A stretch of 64,000 bases of DNA from Mycobacterium gordonae (lineage in GTDB: Bacteria > Actinomycetota > Actinomycetes > Mycobacteriales > Mycobacteriaceae): contig NZ_LQOY01000152.1 of assembly GCF_002101675.1 (NCBI RefSeq), forward strand, positions 1 to 64,000, read 5' to 3'. Under the pieces are notes generated by a model. That model saw only the letters and a program-made list of their open reading frames with translations, was not told where the DNA came from and ran no database searches. The position numbers and the translations under genes are program-made. Of this stretch, positions 54,297 to 63,168 are shown one piece after another; the stretch's first letter is position 1, and each line of letters opens with the position of its first letter.

Positions 54297-54506
54297 GTGC
54301 ACAACGTGACCCTTGCCAGCGCCGCGTCAACGGCAGCGCTCACGGTTGGGCTGGCGGCCTATGCGGCGTTGATCTTGGCCGGCATCGCGCTGGCGATCTA
54401 CGACGTACGGCGGCACCGACGCGGCCGGGCGATCGCCGCCGCGGTGATGGTCGGCGTGCTGACCCTGATGAGTCTGGTTATCGCGATCGTCAGCAGTGTC
54501 GCGTGA
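54297..54506 (+). CDS. small membrane protein, two helices
   Basis: A 69-residue protein with two hydrophobic helices, about 15-36 (LTVGLAAYAALILAGIALAI) and 45-67 (AIAAAVMVGVLTLMSLVIAIV), joined by a basic loop (DVRRHRRGR), so both ends should face outward. The GTG start at 54297 has no strong ribosome site. I do not recognise a family. Confidence 0.6.
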   Translation: MHNVTLASAASTAALTVGLAAYAALILAGIALAIYDVRRHRRGRAIAAAVMVGVLTLMSLVIAIVSSVA

Positions 54507-54616
54507 ACCGCTATAACGGCTGACGACCAACGAATGACTGGCGGCGTGCGGCGACTCATGTTAGCAGATCCCCGCCGGGGCCGAGTACCGGCGGTTGGCT
54601 GGCACATCAGGCGCTG

Positions 54617-54862
54617 CTAACCCATCGTCAAGATCGCGCCCGCGGAGAGGGCCATCAGCACCGTGAGGAACACCAAAATCATGGTGGTCGCCGCGCGCAC
54701 GATCTCTTGTTCGGTAAGTCGCCATCGCGGCTTCGATTCGACGGAATCTGTGTCCCCTCTACCGCCAATTGCGTTGATGCTTGCAACCGCCGAGATGAAA
54801 TCGTCATGCTCGTGGGCCACGTATTTCTCGATCGGGTTGTACGTGCCGATTGCGGTCGTCAT
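54617..54862 (-). CDS. small tail-anchored-like membrane protein
   Basis: An 81-residue protein with a soluble acidic N-terminal part (about 1-55) and one C-terminal transmembrane helix (about 57-80, TTMILVFLTVLMALSAGAIL). The layout is that of a tail-anchored protein. No family is recognised, and no motif suggests a function. It is divergent from DUF2804, with 213 bases between. Confidence 0.55.
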   Translation of the reverse strand: MTTAIGTYNPIEKYVAHEHDDFISAVASINAIGGRGDTDSVESKPRWRLTEQEIVRAATTMILVFLTVLMALSAGAILTMG

Positions 54863-55075
54863 AATTTCAGCCCCCCAGGCTTGCGGATGCCGATAGGCGT
54901 GATGGTGGGTCGAGCGCTCAGGTTGCGGTCTCGTATGTCCAAAGATAAGAGCGCGAAGTCGCGATTGCGGTAACGATCCCTAACGGTCACGGCACAGAGT
55001 CGTGCCTCCTGACCACCGATAATCGGCTGGCAGATACCCGCATCCTGCGGGCTCACCCTCCGGTACGCTCCGGCG

Positions 55076-56167
55076 GTGGACAACGAGACTTCGCCGACCG
55101 ACCCGCCCGGCCTGGTGCGCACACTCGAGCCGCCGCCTGACCATTTGGTGCTCGACGGTCGCTACCGGTTCGGCACCTACAACGGCCCGATCGCACGGAT
55201 CAACCCACTCGACGTCGTCACCGCCACCGGAACTCTTGGGCGCCTGCAGCGCGCCGCACGCAACGCCCGGCTCAAGGAGTGGGAGGCGTTTCAGCTCGGT
55301 GACGACGCGGTGTTCGTACTTGGCGCCGTCTACGACACGAAGTCGATTTCGCTGTTGCAAGTGCTGGTCGTCGACAAGCAAGCGGCCACGATCCGTCGCT
55401 GGGAGCAGAAGGTGCCGACCTCGATGGTGCACGTCGCTCGCGGCCTAGACCACACCCGGTCCCACGGTCACGTCGGACGTTTCTCGCTGCAGGTGACCAA
55501 CGAGATGGACTCGGGTTTGGTCGCGGTGGACGCCAGCCACCCGGGGCGCGGTGCGCTACCGCCGCTGGAGTTGCACGGCGCCGGGCGCTGCGGCCCCGGA
55601 GAGGCGGGACACCTGGTGATCTGCCACCCCTTCGCCGACGATCGTGCCCTGTACTCGCACAAGACGATGATGCCGTTCGCCGGCACCCTCCGCGCCGGCG
55701 CAGAACTCACAGTTCTTGACCCCAACCGTTCGTTCATGATCCTCGACGACCACCACGGGGACTACCCCTCGCCTATGCGGTACGACTGGGTGACCGCAGT
55801 GCGCCGCAGCGATGGTGGCCGGATCGAGGGCTTCAACCTGACCGACAACCAGGTGCGCGACCCCCAGCGCTATAACGAGAACGCCGTCTGGCTCGGCGAC
55901 CGGGTCCACCGCCTGCCTGCCGTCCGCATGGAACGACCCGATGGGCCGTGGGGCTCCTGGGTCGTGCGGGATGTCGACGGGTCGGGCCAGGTCGACGTGC
56001 GGTTCACGCCTACTGTCCGTTCCGAGCTGCACGTCGGCCCGCGCCGATCACTCGCCGAGTATTACGCCCCCTTCGGTTGGTACGAAGGCCGGATCCACAC
56101 CGACGACGTCGACCTTTCGGTCGATGGCATGTTCGGCATGGGCGAACAGAAGTTCATCCGCGTTTAA
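55076..56167 (+). CDS. DUF2804 family protein
   Basis: A 363-residue soluble protein matching DUF2804, a beta-rich fold related to lipocalin-like AttH/CrtC proteins. DGRYRFGTYNGPIARINPLD opens the domain; MILDDHHGDYPSPMRYDWV and GFNLTDNQVRDPQRYNENA are family blocks, and MFGMGEQKFIRV the C-terminus. The activity is not known. The GTG at 55076 follows a CTCCGGCGG leader with no clear ribosome site. It stands alone, convergent with the NmrA-like gene. Confidence 0.85.
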   Translation: MDNETSPTDPPGLVRTLEPPPDHLVLDGRYRFGTYNGPIARINPLDVVTATGTLGRLQRAARNARLKEWEAFQLGDDAVFVLGAVYDTKSISLLQVLVVDKQAATIRRWEQKVPTSMVHVARGLDHTRSHGHVGRFSLQVTNEMDSGLVAVDASHPGRGALPPLELHGAGRCGPGEAGHLVICHPFADDRALYSHKTMMPFAGTLRAGAELTVLDPNRSFMILDDHHGDYPSPMRYDWVTAVRRSDGGRIEGFNLTDNQVRDPQRYNENAVWLGDRVHRLPAVRMERPDGPWGSWVVRDVDGSGQVDVRFTPTVRSELHVGPRRSLAEYYAPFGWYEGRIHTDDVDLSVDGMFGMGEQKFIRV

Positions 56168-56244
56168 GACACGGATGCGTTAAGTCCGATGTGGTAGCAA
56201 GTCCGTCGGCTTTGCCCAGCATTCCTCGCTTCTCATCAATATGG

Positions 56245-57117
56245 CTAGGTCCACGCCTGTTCGCGCCAGCGCCAGGCAGAATCGATCAGGAATTCGTGCA
56301 GTGTCCGCGGCGGGCGGCCCAGTAGCCGCCGCACGTCATCGGTGACCGGCTGATTGCGTCCGAGCTTGGTCAGCGTGTAGACCGCTGCCATGAATCCGAT
56401 GGCATCCCAACCCAGTCCGCGGCTGCGTAATCGCACCGCGAACCGCAGCAGGCTCGGATTCGCGTAGCGGATCGGGCGTCCCAGTGTGGCGGTCAACTCG
56501 GCGGCGACCTCGCCCATTGTCAATGGTGTCGGCCCAGTCAGGTGGTACACCACGTCACGATGGGCCGTCGGGTGTGCGAGCACCGTGGCGGCCACCGCCG
56601 CGGCGTCTCGCGCGTCGAGAAAAGTCGTCTTGCCCCGCCCTGCCGGAATGAACAGCTCGCCGGCCTCGACGATGTCCACGCCGTGGGTGGAGATCGCTCG
56701 ATGCAGGTTCTGCATGAAAAAGCTGCACCGCAGCACCGTGACCGACATCGCCGACGCACCCAACGCCGCCTCGACCGTATGGTGCGGGATGAAGCGCATG
56801 CGGTCGGCTCCAAACACCGACACATACACGACGTGGCGACACCCCGCGCGCTCGGCGGCATGAATGAACGGCACGATGGCCTGTCGCGCAGCGCGGTTGC
56901 CGGGCAGCGGGAACAGCAAGAACAGCTCGTCGACGCCGTCGAGTGCGCGAGCCCACGTGGCGGAATCGAAGAAGTCCAGCGGTAGGGCTTGAGCGGTGCT
57001 ACTGGCCAGCTTTTCGGGATGGCGGCTGCCTACCCGCCACGGCTGGTCGCGGAGCTTGTCGAGCAGGTTGACAAGTTCTTGCCCCACGTTTCCGGTCGGC
57101 CCTGTCACCAAAAGCAT
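56245..57117 (-). CDS. NmrA-like NAD(P)-binding protein (atypical SDR)
   Basis: A 290-residue atypical short-chain dehydrogenase of the NmrA/SDR_a type. The dinucleotide motif is TGPTGNVGQ (5-13), and VYVSVFGADRMRFIPHHTVEAAL occupies the usual active-site region, without the Tyr-x3-Lys pair of classical SDRs. It may sense NAD(P) state or reduce quinones. No operon partner is present. The start ATG lies against the end of a 250-base gap before the PE-lipocalin gene. Confidence 0.88.
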   Translation of the reverse strand: MLLVTGPTGNVGQELVNLLDKLRDQPWRVGSRHPEKLASSTAQALPLDFFDSATWARALDGVDELFLLFPLPGNRAARQAIVPFIHAAERAGCRHVVYVSVFGADRMRFIPHHTVEAALGASAMSVTVLRCSFFMQNLHRAISTHGVDIVEAGELFIPAGRGKTTFLDARDAAAVAATVLAHPTAHRDVVYHLTGPTPLTMGEVAAELTATLGRPIRYANPSLLRFAVRLRSRGLGWDAIGFMAAVYTLTKLGRNQPVTDDVRRLLGRPPRTLHEFLIDSAWRWREQAWT

Positions 57118-57371
57118 GGGAACCCTTTCCGCTGAAGCTGACGGTGATGCAGTCCACGTGAGACGTCGGACTAGGGCGATGATGCGGGGTCCGGTCGAGA
57201 CACGACACTCCCCCGGTGGCCGACTTCATGACTACCGCGGGGCTACGGCGGACTTGCCGTCGCGGGCAAGCCGCGACCACCCGAAAGTCACGTCGTGTCA
57301 CCCCGGCTGAGCTTTCGGTGCTATCCGGGAAGCGCCCCTGGGGGAATTCAGCCCTCGTTACGCGGTACGGA

Positions 57372-58193
57372 TTAGGCGTACTGGTTGGTCGGTGTGATCG
57401 GCCCCCAAACGCCATGCGAGACCAGCTCCCCCACCAGTTGCTGGTACTGCTGGGCCGGAATGAATTGGCTGCGCGTCAGAACGTAGCCGCTGAACCCCGT
57501 GGGATCGCTGACCAGGACCCAGCTGTAGTCCGGCGCGCGCGCGACGATGATGTAGTTGCCCGTCGGCGCGCTGAGGCTGAACGGCAGTTTGAACGGGAGG
57601 AAGCTGACGTCGAGCGCGGTGTTGGTCGCGTTGAGCGGCACCGCCGACCCGGTGATCGCCGACAGCGGGCCGCCATTGAAGAAGTAGTTTCCCGAGTTCT
57701 GAACGCGGATCGTGCCGTCTGGGTTGAGGCTGTACGTCGCCTTGGTGTTCACCAGCCCGAGCGAGAAGAACTGCTTGACGCTGCCCTGCTCGTAGTAGGT
57801 GCCCGCGAACTGGGCGGGATCGACGGGCACCGAGGAGGGCACCGGCCGCGGGCCGAAAATCGGCGGGAGGTGTAGCGCGGCGGTGGCCGCCTGCAGGCGG
57901 CTGACGATCGCGGTCTCGGCGGCCTCGTATTGCTGGCCCGCGTTGGTCAGCGCCTGCACGAAGAGGTTCTGGAACGACGCGGCCTTCGCGCCGAGTGCGG
58001 CGAAGGCCTGCCCGTGACCGGTGAAGAACTCGGCAATCGCGGCGGACACTTCGTCTTGGGCCGCGGCCGCCACCGATGTGGTCGCCGGCGCCACCGTTGC
58101 ATAGGCCCGGTCAAGCGCCGCCCCGACACCTGCCACGTCCTGCGCCGCGGCGGCCACCACCTCGGGCGCGACGTTCAGAGACGCATTCACCAT
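57372..58193 (-). CDS. PE-domain protein fused to a lipocalin-like domain
   Basis: A 273-residue protein in two parts. Residues 1-about 98 are a PE domain (NVAPEVVAAAAQDVAGVGAAL, AAAAQDEVSAAIAEFF) with the type VII export motif YEAAE (89-93). A proline linker follows (about 108-124). Residues about 125-262 match bacterial lipocalins (Blc-like): FAGTYYEQGSVKQFF for the GxWYE strand, KATYSLNPDGTIRVQNSG, NYIIVARAPDYSWVLVSDP and the VLTRS motif. The ATG at 58193 follows GGGAGAAG. It should be exported to the cell surface, where the barrel would bind a lipid or other hydrophobic ligand. No PPE partner is adjacent. Confidence 0.85.
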   Translation of the reverse strand: MVNASLNVAPEVVAAAAQDVAGVGAALDRAYATVAPATTSVAAAAQDEVSAAIAEFFTGHGQAFAALGAKAASFQNLFVQALTNAGQQYEAAETAIVSRLQAATAALHLPPIFGPRPVPSSVPVDPAQFAGTYYEQGSVKQFFSLGLVNTKATYSLNPDGTIRVQNSGNYFFNGGPLSAITGSAVPLNATNTALDVSFLPFKLPFSLSAPTGNYIIVARAPDYSWVLVSDPTGFSGYVLTRSQFIPAQQYQQLVGELVSHGVWGPITPTNQYA

Positions 58194-58300
58194 AGACAAT
58201 GACTTCTCCCGATCCGTCGATGAGCCCATTGCGAGGACCTCAGGGTAGCCGAGGCCGTCGAGAACCGTCTCCGGTTTCAGCAGGCGCAGCGACGCGCGCG

Positions 58301-59125
58301 CTACGTCCGCTTTAGCTGGGCCCTGAGCTCTTTCAGCGCCTGCGCAGCTTCGCGGCCGACTTGGCGAGCTTTCTCGTAGTTGCGTTCAGCGTCGGCAACC
58401 GCACGCTCTGCTTTACTCAGCGCTGCCGCTGCTTCGTCGCGGCGCGTCCGAGCCGCGTCACGATCGGCTCGCCTGTCAGCAAGCTCGCTGTCGGCTCGCG
58501 ACGCCGCCTGCTCGGCGGCGGCCACCGCTGCGGTCAACTTGTCCCGCTCCCGCCTGGCGGCCTCGGCTTCGTCGTCGCGCTGAGTCGCCTTCGACGGAGA
58601 CACGGTTTTGGCCGTCTTAGCGGTCCGCTTGGACCCGGTGGTCGCTGACACCACCGCACTGTCGCCGAAGTCGCCGAAGCCCGACCATCGTTCAGCCTTG
58701 GCCAGGCGGCCGAGGCGTGCCCTCACTTCGGGGTCGGCGATCGCGGCTTGCAGCGTGCCCCCGACGTCGTCGCGCACCGCTGACGACGGGTTCTTCACCT
58801 CGGCCGCATCAAACGCGGCTTCAGTGAGTTCGTTGATCAGATGGTGTTGCCTGGCGGACAACTCCCGGATGCGCACGCCGTCCATCTCAGCGTGCGCGGT
58901 GCGCAGGCCGTCCCCCAGCTCGGCCAAGCGCGTGCGTGCCTCCTGATGCCCGATGACCAACCGGTTGACGATCCACGCCGCCGTGGTGGGTTTTCGTGCT
59001 GCTGAGATCCGTTTCGCCGCGGCGGGATCGCCCAGCTGTTTGGCCTCTGCGGAGAGTTTCGTCCGCTCGGCGGTGAACTGATCGGGAGGGACCCAGTACA
59101 GGGCATTTAGCTCGTCGTCGGCCAT
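58301..59125 (-). CDS. conserved coiled-coil hypothetical protein
   Basis: A 274-residue soluble protein. The first 150 residues are helical and conserved-looking (LNALYWVPPDQFTAERTKLS, ARKPTTAAWIVNRLVIGHQ). After a Thr/Lys-rich linker (about 163-180), residues about 185-270 form a strong Ala/Glu/Arg coiled coil. There is no signal peptide or transmembrane helix. I do not recognise a named family; similar proteins appear to be widespread in actinobacteria. Confidence 0.75.
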   Translation of the reverse strand: MADDELNALYWVPPDQFTAERTKLSAEAKQLGDPAAAKRISAARKPTTAAWIVNRLVIGHQEARTRLAELGDGLRTAHAEMDGVRIRELSARQHHLINELTEAAFDAAEVKNPSSAVRDDVGGTLQAAIADPEVRARLGRLAKAERWSGFGDFGDSAVVSATTGSKRTAKTAKTVSPSKATQRDDEAEAARRERDKLTAAVAAAEQAASRADSELADRRADRDAARTRRDEAAAALSKAERAVADAERNYEKARQVGREAAQALKELRAQLKRT

Positions 59126-59200
59126 AACGCCATGATCTCTCGCGTTCGGGTGAGCTATGCAACGGTTTTGAAACCCATGTGATTGGCTAATTCAGTCGCG

Positions 59201-60451
59201 ATGAAAGCCAACAAGTTTCCCGGCCGGCGGCACCGCTTAGTCCTTTCCGTGCTCGTCGTGCTCATCGTGATCGGAACGCTCGGCGCCTCGGTGTCGGCGT
59301 GCTCTGCGCGCCATTCATTGGGCGACGCGCCGACCACGGGTCCGGCGCGGGTGACGATCTCGCCGAGTCCGGATGCGCGTGATTTGCAGCCGACGACCCC
59401 GGTTCAGGTGAAAGCCGAAACGGGGACGCTGGTCAAGGTGGACATGGTCAACGACGCCGGCAAGCCGGTCGACGGCGTGATGACACCGGATAGCACCGTG
59501 TGGAAACCGACCGGACCGCTGGGCTATGCACACACCTATACCCTCACCGTCGCCAGCCGCGGAACCAACGGCGTTGAGAGCAGCCAGGTTTCGTCGTTCT
59601 CGACGGTGCGGCCGTCAAACCAGACGAAAGTGTCGTTCACGATGACCTCAGAGGCGACGTTGCGGGAAGGCGGTACCTATGGGGTCGGAACAGTGGTCGT
59701 CGCGCACTTCGACGAGCAGATCGCCGATCGGGCCGCCGCCGAGCGTCAGTTGGTGGTGACCACCAATCCACCCGTGCCGGGTTCCTGGTTCTGGGTCGAC
59801 TCCCAGAATGCGCACTGGCGGCCAGAGCACTACTACGCGCCCGGCACAACGGTGACGGCCGAGGCCAGGATTTACGGTATTGCCTTGGGCGGCGGAATGT
59901 TTGGGCAGGAGGACAGCCGGGTGTCATTTCGCATCGGCGATGCGCACGTGTCCGTCGCCGACGATGCGACCAAGCTGGTCAGCGTTTTCGACAACGGGAA
60001 GCTGGTCCGGACGATGCCCACCTCCATGGGGATGGGCGGCACCGAGACCGTCGGCGGTCGGACCTTGTCCTTCTGGACTCCCCCGGGTGTCTACACCGTG
60101 CTCGACAGGGGAAACCCGGTGGTGATGGATTCCTCGACGTTCGGGCTGCCGAAGAATTCCCGCCTCGGATACCGGGAGACGATCAATTACGCCACCAGAA
60201 TCAGCATTGACGGCATCTATCTGCACCAACTCGATTCGACGGTGTGGGCCCAAGGCCATACCGACACCTCGCACGGCTGCTTGAACCTCAACGGCGAGAA
60301 CGCCAAATGGTTTTACGACTTCTCCGTGCCAGGCGACGTCGTCGAGGTGCACAACACCGGTGGGCCGCCGCTGAAGATCGAGCAGAACGGCGATTGGACG
60401 CTCAGCTGGGATGACTGGCGCAAAGGTAGCGCGCTGCCGCAGTCTTCGTAG
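59201..60451 (+). CDS. ldt: L,D-transpeptidase (LdtMt2-type) lipoprotein
   Basis: A 416-residue peptidoglycan crosslinking enzyme, like LdtMt2 (Rv2518c). It has an N-terminal signal with lipobox ending VSAC, two immunoglobulin-like domains (about 45-155 and 160-270) and a YkuD catalytic domain (about 275-390). The active site is HTDTSHGCLNLN, with the nucleophilic Cys, and IYLHQLD supplies the upstream His. A C-terminal WDDWRKG subdomain follows. It makes 3-3 crosslinks and is sensitive to carbapenems in the family. The ATG at 59201 gives a basic n-region; an in-frame TTG at 59183 is less likely. Confidence 0.93.
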   Translation: MKANKFPGRRHRLVLSVLVVLIVIGTLGASVSACSARHSLGDAPTTGPARVTISPSPDARDLQPTTPVQVKAETGTLVKVDMVNDAGKPVDGVMTPDSTVWKPTGPLGYAHTYTLTVASRGTNGVESSQVSSFSTVRPSNQTKVSFTMTSEATLREGGTYGVGTVVVAHFDEQIADRAAAERQLVVTTNPPVPGSWFWVDSQNAHWRPEHYYAPGTTVTAEARIYGIALGGGMFGQEDSRVSFRIGDAHVSVADDATKLVSVFDNGKLVRTMPTSMGMGGTETVGGRTLSFWTPPGVYTVLDRGNPVVMDSSTFGLPKNSRLGYRETINYATRISIDGIYLHQLDSTVWAQGHTDTSHGCLNLNGENAKWFYDFSVPGDVVEVHNTGGPPLKIEQNGDWTLSWDDWRKGSALPQSS

Positions 60452-60575
60452 CTCGCTGTGCGCCATCCGGTCACTCCCCAAAGCGTCAGCACAACGAGGC
60501 CCGCACGTCTAGCCCTGCTCGCCGCATAGCATTACTCCGTTCACGTGATCGCTTGACCTTTACGGAGCAGAGGAC

Positions 60576-61391
60576 TTGTTGACGCATCGGCTCTCGGCAC
60601 GGTCGGCGCTTTGCATCGCGATGTCAGCGGCCGCCGTCTGTTTGCCCGTCGGCCTCGCCAGGGGCGGCGAGTGGACCTACCCGTTCTCGTGTACCTGGAA
60701 CTCACTGACGGCGGATTTCGCCGGGCGCGACCAACTGCCGCAGTCTCACGAGCCTGCTGCCGACTGGTACCGCACCGATGCCGAGGGCCACTACGCCAAT
60801 CACGGATGGGGCCCGGCAGCCGACACCTTGCCGGCACCGGCAATCCCGCAGGGGGCGCAGTGCGATCCCAGGACGTGGAAGCAGGAACGCGTTCTGGCCG
60901 TCGCGATGCGCTACATCTACGCACCGGGAAATCCGCTGGGGCTGCAGTACCGTCACCATCACATTCCCGGTTGGGACCCGCCGGTCTCAACGTATGCCGG
61001 TGCCCCAGAAGATAATCCCGACGTTGACAACCCCGACGGGCCGACTTCATGGAGCCCGGGGAAGGGGTTGGATTGCTCGAATTTCACCGCTTGGGTCTAC
61101 AACTACGGTCTGGGGATCAAGTTCGGCGGTGACGTCCACCGGCAGGCAGACGGGACCGCCGGTCTGATGGGCGGGCGCATTCCCAAACAAGGTCCATTCG
61201 AACCGGGAGACCTGATTTATCTGCATCCCAACGGTGATGCCGGCCGCGCTTCACACGTGGTGATTTACCTCGACGACGGACACATTCTCGACAGCCGAGT
61301 CAATGCGCAGAATCGGATTGGGGTGCAGATTCGAGATCGGGTCGGCTGGTACCGAGAAGCTGTTCTCGGCGCATGGCGGCCGATCGGCTGA
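60576..61391 (+). CDS. exported NlpC/P60-like peptidase
   Basis: A 271-residue exported protein with a signal peptide (about 1-30, cleavage near LARG). The NlpC/P60-type active site is Cys167 in GKGLDCSNFTAWVYNY and His227 in RASHVVIYL, with DLIYLHPN between. The region before it (about 35-150) is not a known binding domain. It probably cleaves peptidoglycan stem peptides. It follows the L,D-transpeptidase gene by 125 bases on the same strand. Two TTG codons in a row serve as start, with GGAG 10 bases before. Confidence 0.8.
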   Translation: MLTHRLSARSALCIAMSAAAVCLPVGLARGGEWTYPFSCTWNSLTADFAGRDQLPQSHEPAADWYRTDAEGHYANHGWGPAADTLPAPAIPQGAQCDPRTWKQERVLAVAMRYIYAPGNPLGLQYRHHHIPGWDPPVSTYAGAPEDNPDVDNPDGPTSWSPGKGLDCSNFTAWVYNYGLGIKFGGDVHRQADGTAGLMGGRIPKQGPFEPGDLIYLHPNGDAGRASHVVIYLDDGHILDSRVNAQNRIGVQIRDRVGWYREAVLGAWRPIG

Positions 61392-61422
61392 CTACCCTCA
61401 GCGGAGCCGCGGAGTCGCAACC

Positions 61423-61851
61423 CTAGGTGCAGGGTAATTGGCCGTTGAGCACACAATTGGACGGTGCCGTATAGGTACCGCTCAACACGCCTCGCATACC
61501 GCCGGTGGCCGTACCACCGGGTGCGATCACGCGATTCCAGTTTGCGGGGGTGATAACCCAGTGCGTACCGGATTGTGTAGCAGTGCTATTCCAGGTGTGT
61601 ATGACGGACTGTCCCGCCGGCATGTCGAAATCAAGTCGCCAGTCGGACAGCGGCGCCATGCTCATGTTCGTAATGGTGAAGCTGGCGATGAATCCGGTCT
61701 GCCACGTCGATGTCACCCGCAGCGTGGCCATGGCGGCGGCCGCGTGAGCTGCCGGGGCGACCGCGAGTACGGGGACGGTGAGCACCAATGCCCACACGGT
61801 CACGTGCAGCGCTGCGCGCCAACGCTTCACGCGATTGCCCAGTCCGGCCAT
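61423..61851 (-). CDS. secreted family 2 carbohydrate-binding (CBM2) protein
   Basis: A 142-residue exported protein, close to Rv1987 of M. tuberculosis (142 residues, in the RD2 region). The signal peptide spans about 1-38 and the CBM2 fold about 39-135. The cellulose-binding tryptophans are in VTSTWQTGF, LSDWRLDF and PANWNRV. Two cysteines near the end (NCVLNGQLPC) close the fold. There is no catalytic domain, so it would bind cellulose or chitin-like polysaccharide without cleaving it. The ATG at 61851 matches Rv1987; a GTG at 61860 is an alternative. Confidence 0.9.
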   Translation of the reverse strand: MAGLGNRVKRWRAALHVTVWALVLTVPVLAVAPAAHAAAAMATLRVTSTWQTGFIASFTITNMSMAPLSDWRLDFDMPAGQSVIHTWNSTATQSGTHWVITPANWNRVIAPGGTATGGMRGVLSGTYTAPSNCVLNGQLPCT

Positions 61852-62102
61852 GATTGCCACGCTAAGACTCAGCGGCCGCCTCGGTGGCTTACGGCGCGGT
61901 TAAGCTGCCGTACCTTTGCGCAACCGAAACCGTCGTGAAATCTTCCCCCTCGGGCCCACCCAGTACCAGAGCCAGAAACTTCTGTGTGGTGTCTGGCGTC
62001 CTGTTTTCGGTTCACGGGTCACCAACACCCCGAAGTCTGAACGGCTGCGCGGCCTTCGGTCGCGTTCCTCGTGAGACCTAACACCGGTCCCCCAGCTAGT
62101 TA

Positions 62103-62140
62103 CGTAGCATTCTGCTACGGTTGTTTCATATCGCTACGTA
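62103..62140. promoter_or_regulatory. operator of the ParD-like/zeta module
   Basis: CGTAGCA-TTC-TGCTACG (62103-62119) is a perfect 7-base inverted repeat. CGCTACGTA (62132-62140) repeats the half-site. They lie 15-52 bases before the antitoxin start and are well placed for autoregulation. Confidence 0.6.
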
Positions 62141-62154
62141 TGTGAGGTGGCAGC

Positions 62155-62541
62155 ATGGGCAACACCGCAGACAGGGTCACGCGTTTTGCTGCGGATCTGA
62201 TGGACAGCGCCGCGGCCGAAGGAGCGCGTCAAAGCCGCTCGGCCAAGCAGCAACTCGATCACTGGGTCCGCGTCGGGCGCGCCGTGTCCAGTCAGGAGAC
62301 CGCCGCCCGCCGCAATGTGGAGTCCGCGTTGGCCGGTGACACAGCACTGCGTGAGTTGACCCCCGAAGAAGGCGTCGTATTCAACGCCGAGATTGCGGCC
62401 GGCATCGAAGAGAGCCTGGCAAGCGCCGATTACGGCAAGACGCTGGCGGCGCGCGGTGTCACGACCGTCGCGCTCAACGATGACGGCGAATTGGTGCAGT
62501 ACCACCCGGATGGCACCCGCACGGTGCTGCCTGATCGGTGA
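62155..62541 (+). CDS. ParD-like antitoxin
   Basis: A 128-residue protein. The N-terminal 60 residues (VTRFAADLMDSAAAEGARQSRS, QQLDHWVRVGRAV) match ParD-like antitoxins, with a ribbon-helix-helix-like pattern. The C-terminal part (ITPEEG-like stretch, then YGKTLAARGVTTVALNDDG) is likely to block the kinase. The stop overlaps the zeta-toxin GTG start (GTGA), so the two are translated together. GAGGTGG precedes the ATG. The upstream dyad supports autoregulation. Confidence 0.8.
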   Translation: MGNTADRVTRFAADLMDSAAAEGARQSRSAKQQLDHWVRVGRAVSSQETAARRNVESALAGDTALRELTPEEGVVFNAEIAAGIEESLASADYGKTLAARGVTTVALNDDGELVQYHPDGTRTVLPDR

Positions 62542-63128
62542 ATCGACTCGACCTGGTCGTCGGGTGCAACGGGGCCGGCAAATCCACCTTCATCGAGTTG
62601 ACGTTGGCTCCCCTGCTCCGCGGCAGCGTCATCGTCAATGCAGATGACGTCGCCAAACACCGCTGGCCGAATGACACAGCCGGTCACGCCTACGAGGCTG
62701 CGCGGATCGCCGCACGGACGCGGGCGCGCCTGATAGAACAAGGCATCTCGTTTATCGCCGAGACCGTCTTCTCGCACCCATCGAAACTCGAACTCATCGA
62801 CGCCGCCCACGCCGGCGGCTACACGGTGATTGTTCACGCGGTACTGATTCCCGAGGAACTCGCCGTGTTGCGGGTGCGCCACCGCGTCGAGGCGGGTGGA
62901 CACATGGTGCCAGAAGTCAAAATTCGTGAGCGCTATCGACGACTTTGGGCGCTGGTGGCCCAAGGAGCGGCCCGCGCCGACTCGGCCACGTTCTACGACA
63001 ACAGCGGAATCCGGGGGCCGCGCATCGTGGCACAACTGGCGGGTGGATTCGTCATCGGCGCCCCGGCCTGGCCCAAGTGGGCACCGCCGGAATTAGCGGG
63101 CGCTTGGCCGTCGGCAAGCCAACGATGA
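62538..63128 (+). CDS. zeta-toxin family kinase
   Basis: A 196-residue P-loop protein of the zeta toxin family. Walker A is GCNGAGKST (9-17), and VIVNADDVAKHRWPNDTAGH is the substrate strand with its Asp pair. FIAETVFSHPSKLELI follows, with the conserved Ser/His pair. RERYRRLWALV fits the arginine lid. Zeta toxins phosphorylate UDP-N-acetylglucosamine and stop cell-wall synthesis; some relatives act on other nucleotides. The partner here is ParD-like rather than an epsilon antitoxin, so mechanism and target need proof. Confidence 0.85.
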   Translation: MNRLDLVVGCNGAGKSTFIELTLAPLLRGSVIVNADDVAKHRWPNDTAGHAYEAARIAARTRARLIEQGISFIAETVFSHPSKLELIDAAHAGGYTVIVHAVLIPEELAVLRVRHRVEAGGHMVPEVKIRERYRRLWALVAQGAARADSATFYDNSGIRGPRIVAQLAGGFVIGAPAWPKWAPPELAGAWPSASQR

Positions 63129-63168
63129 CCCGACACCTGGTCAGCGGCCGGCGCGTAGCCTCGCCTCA

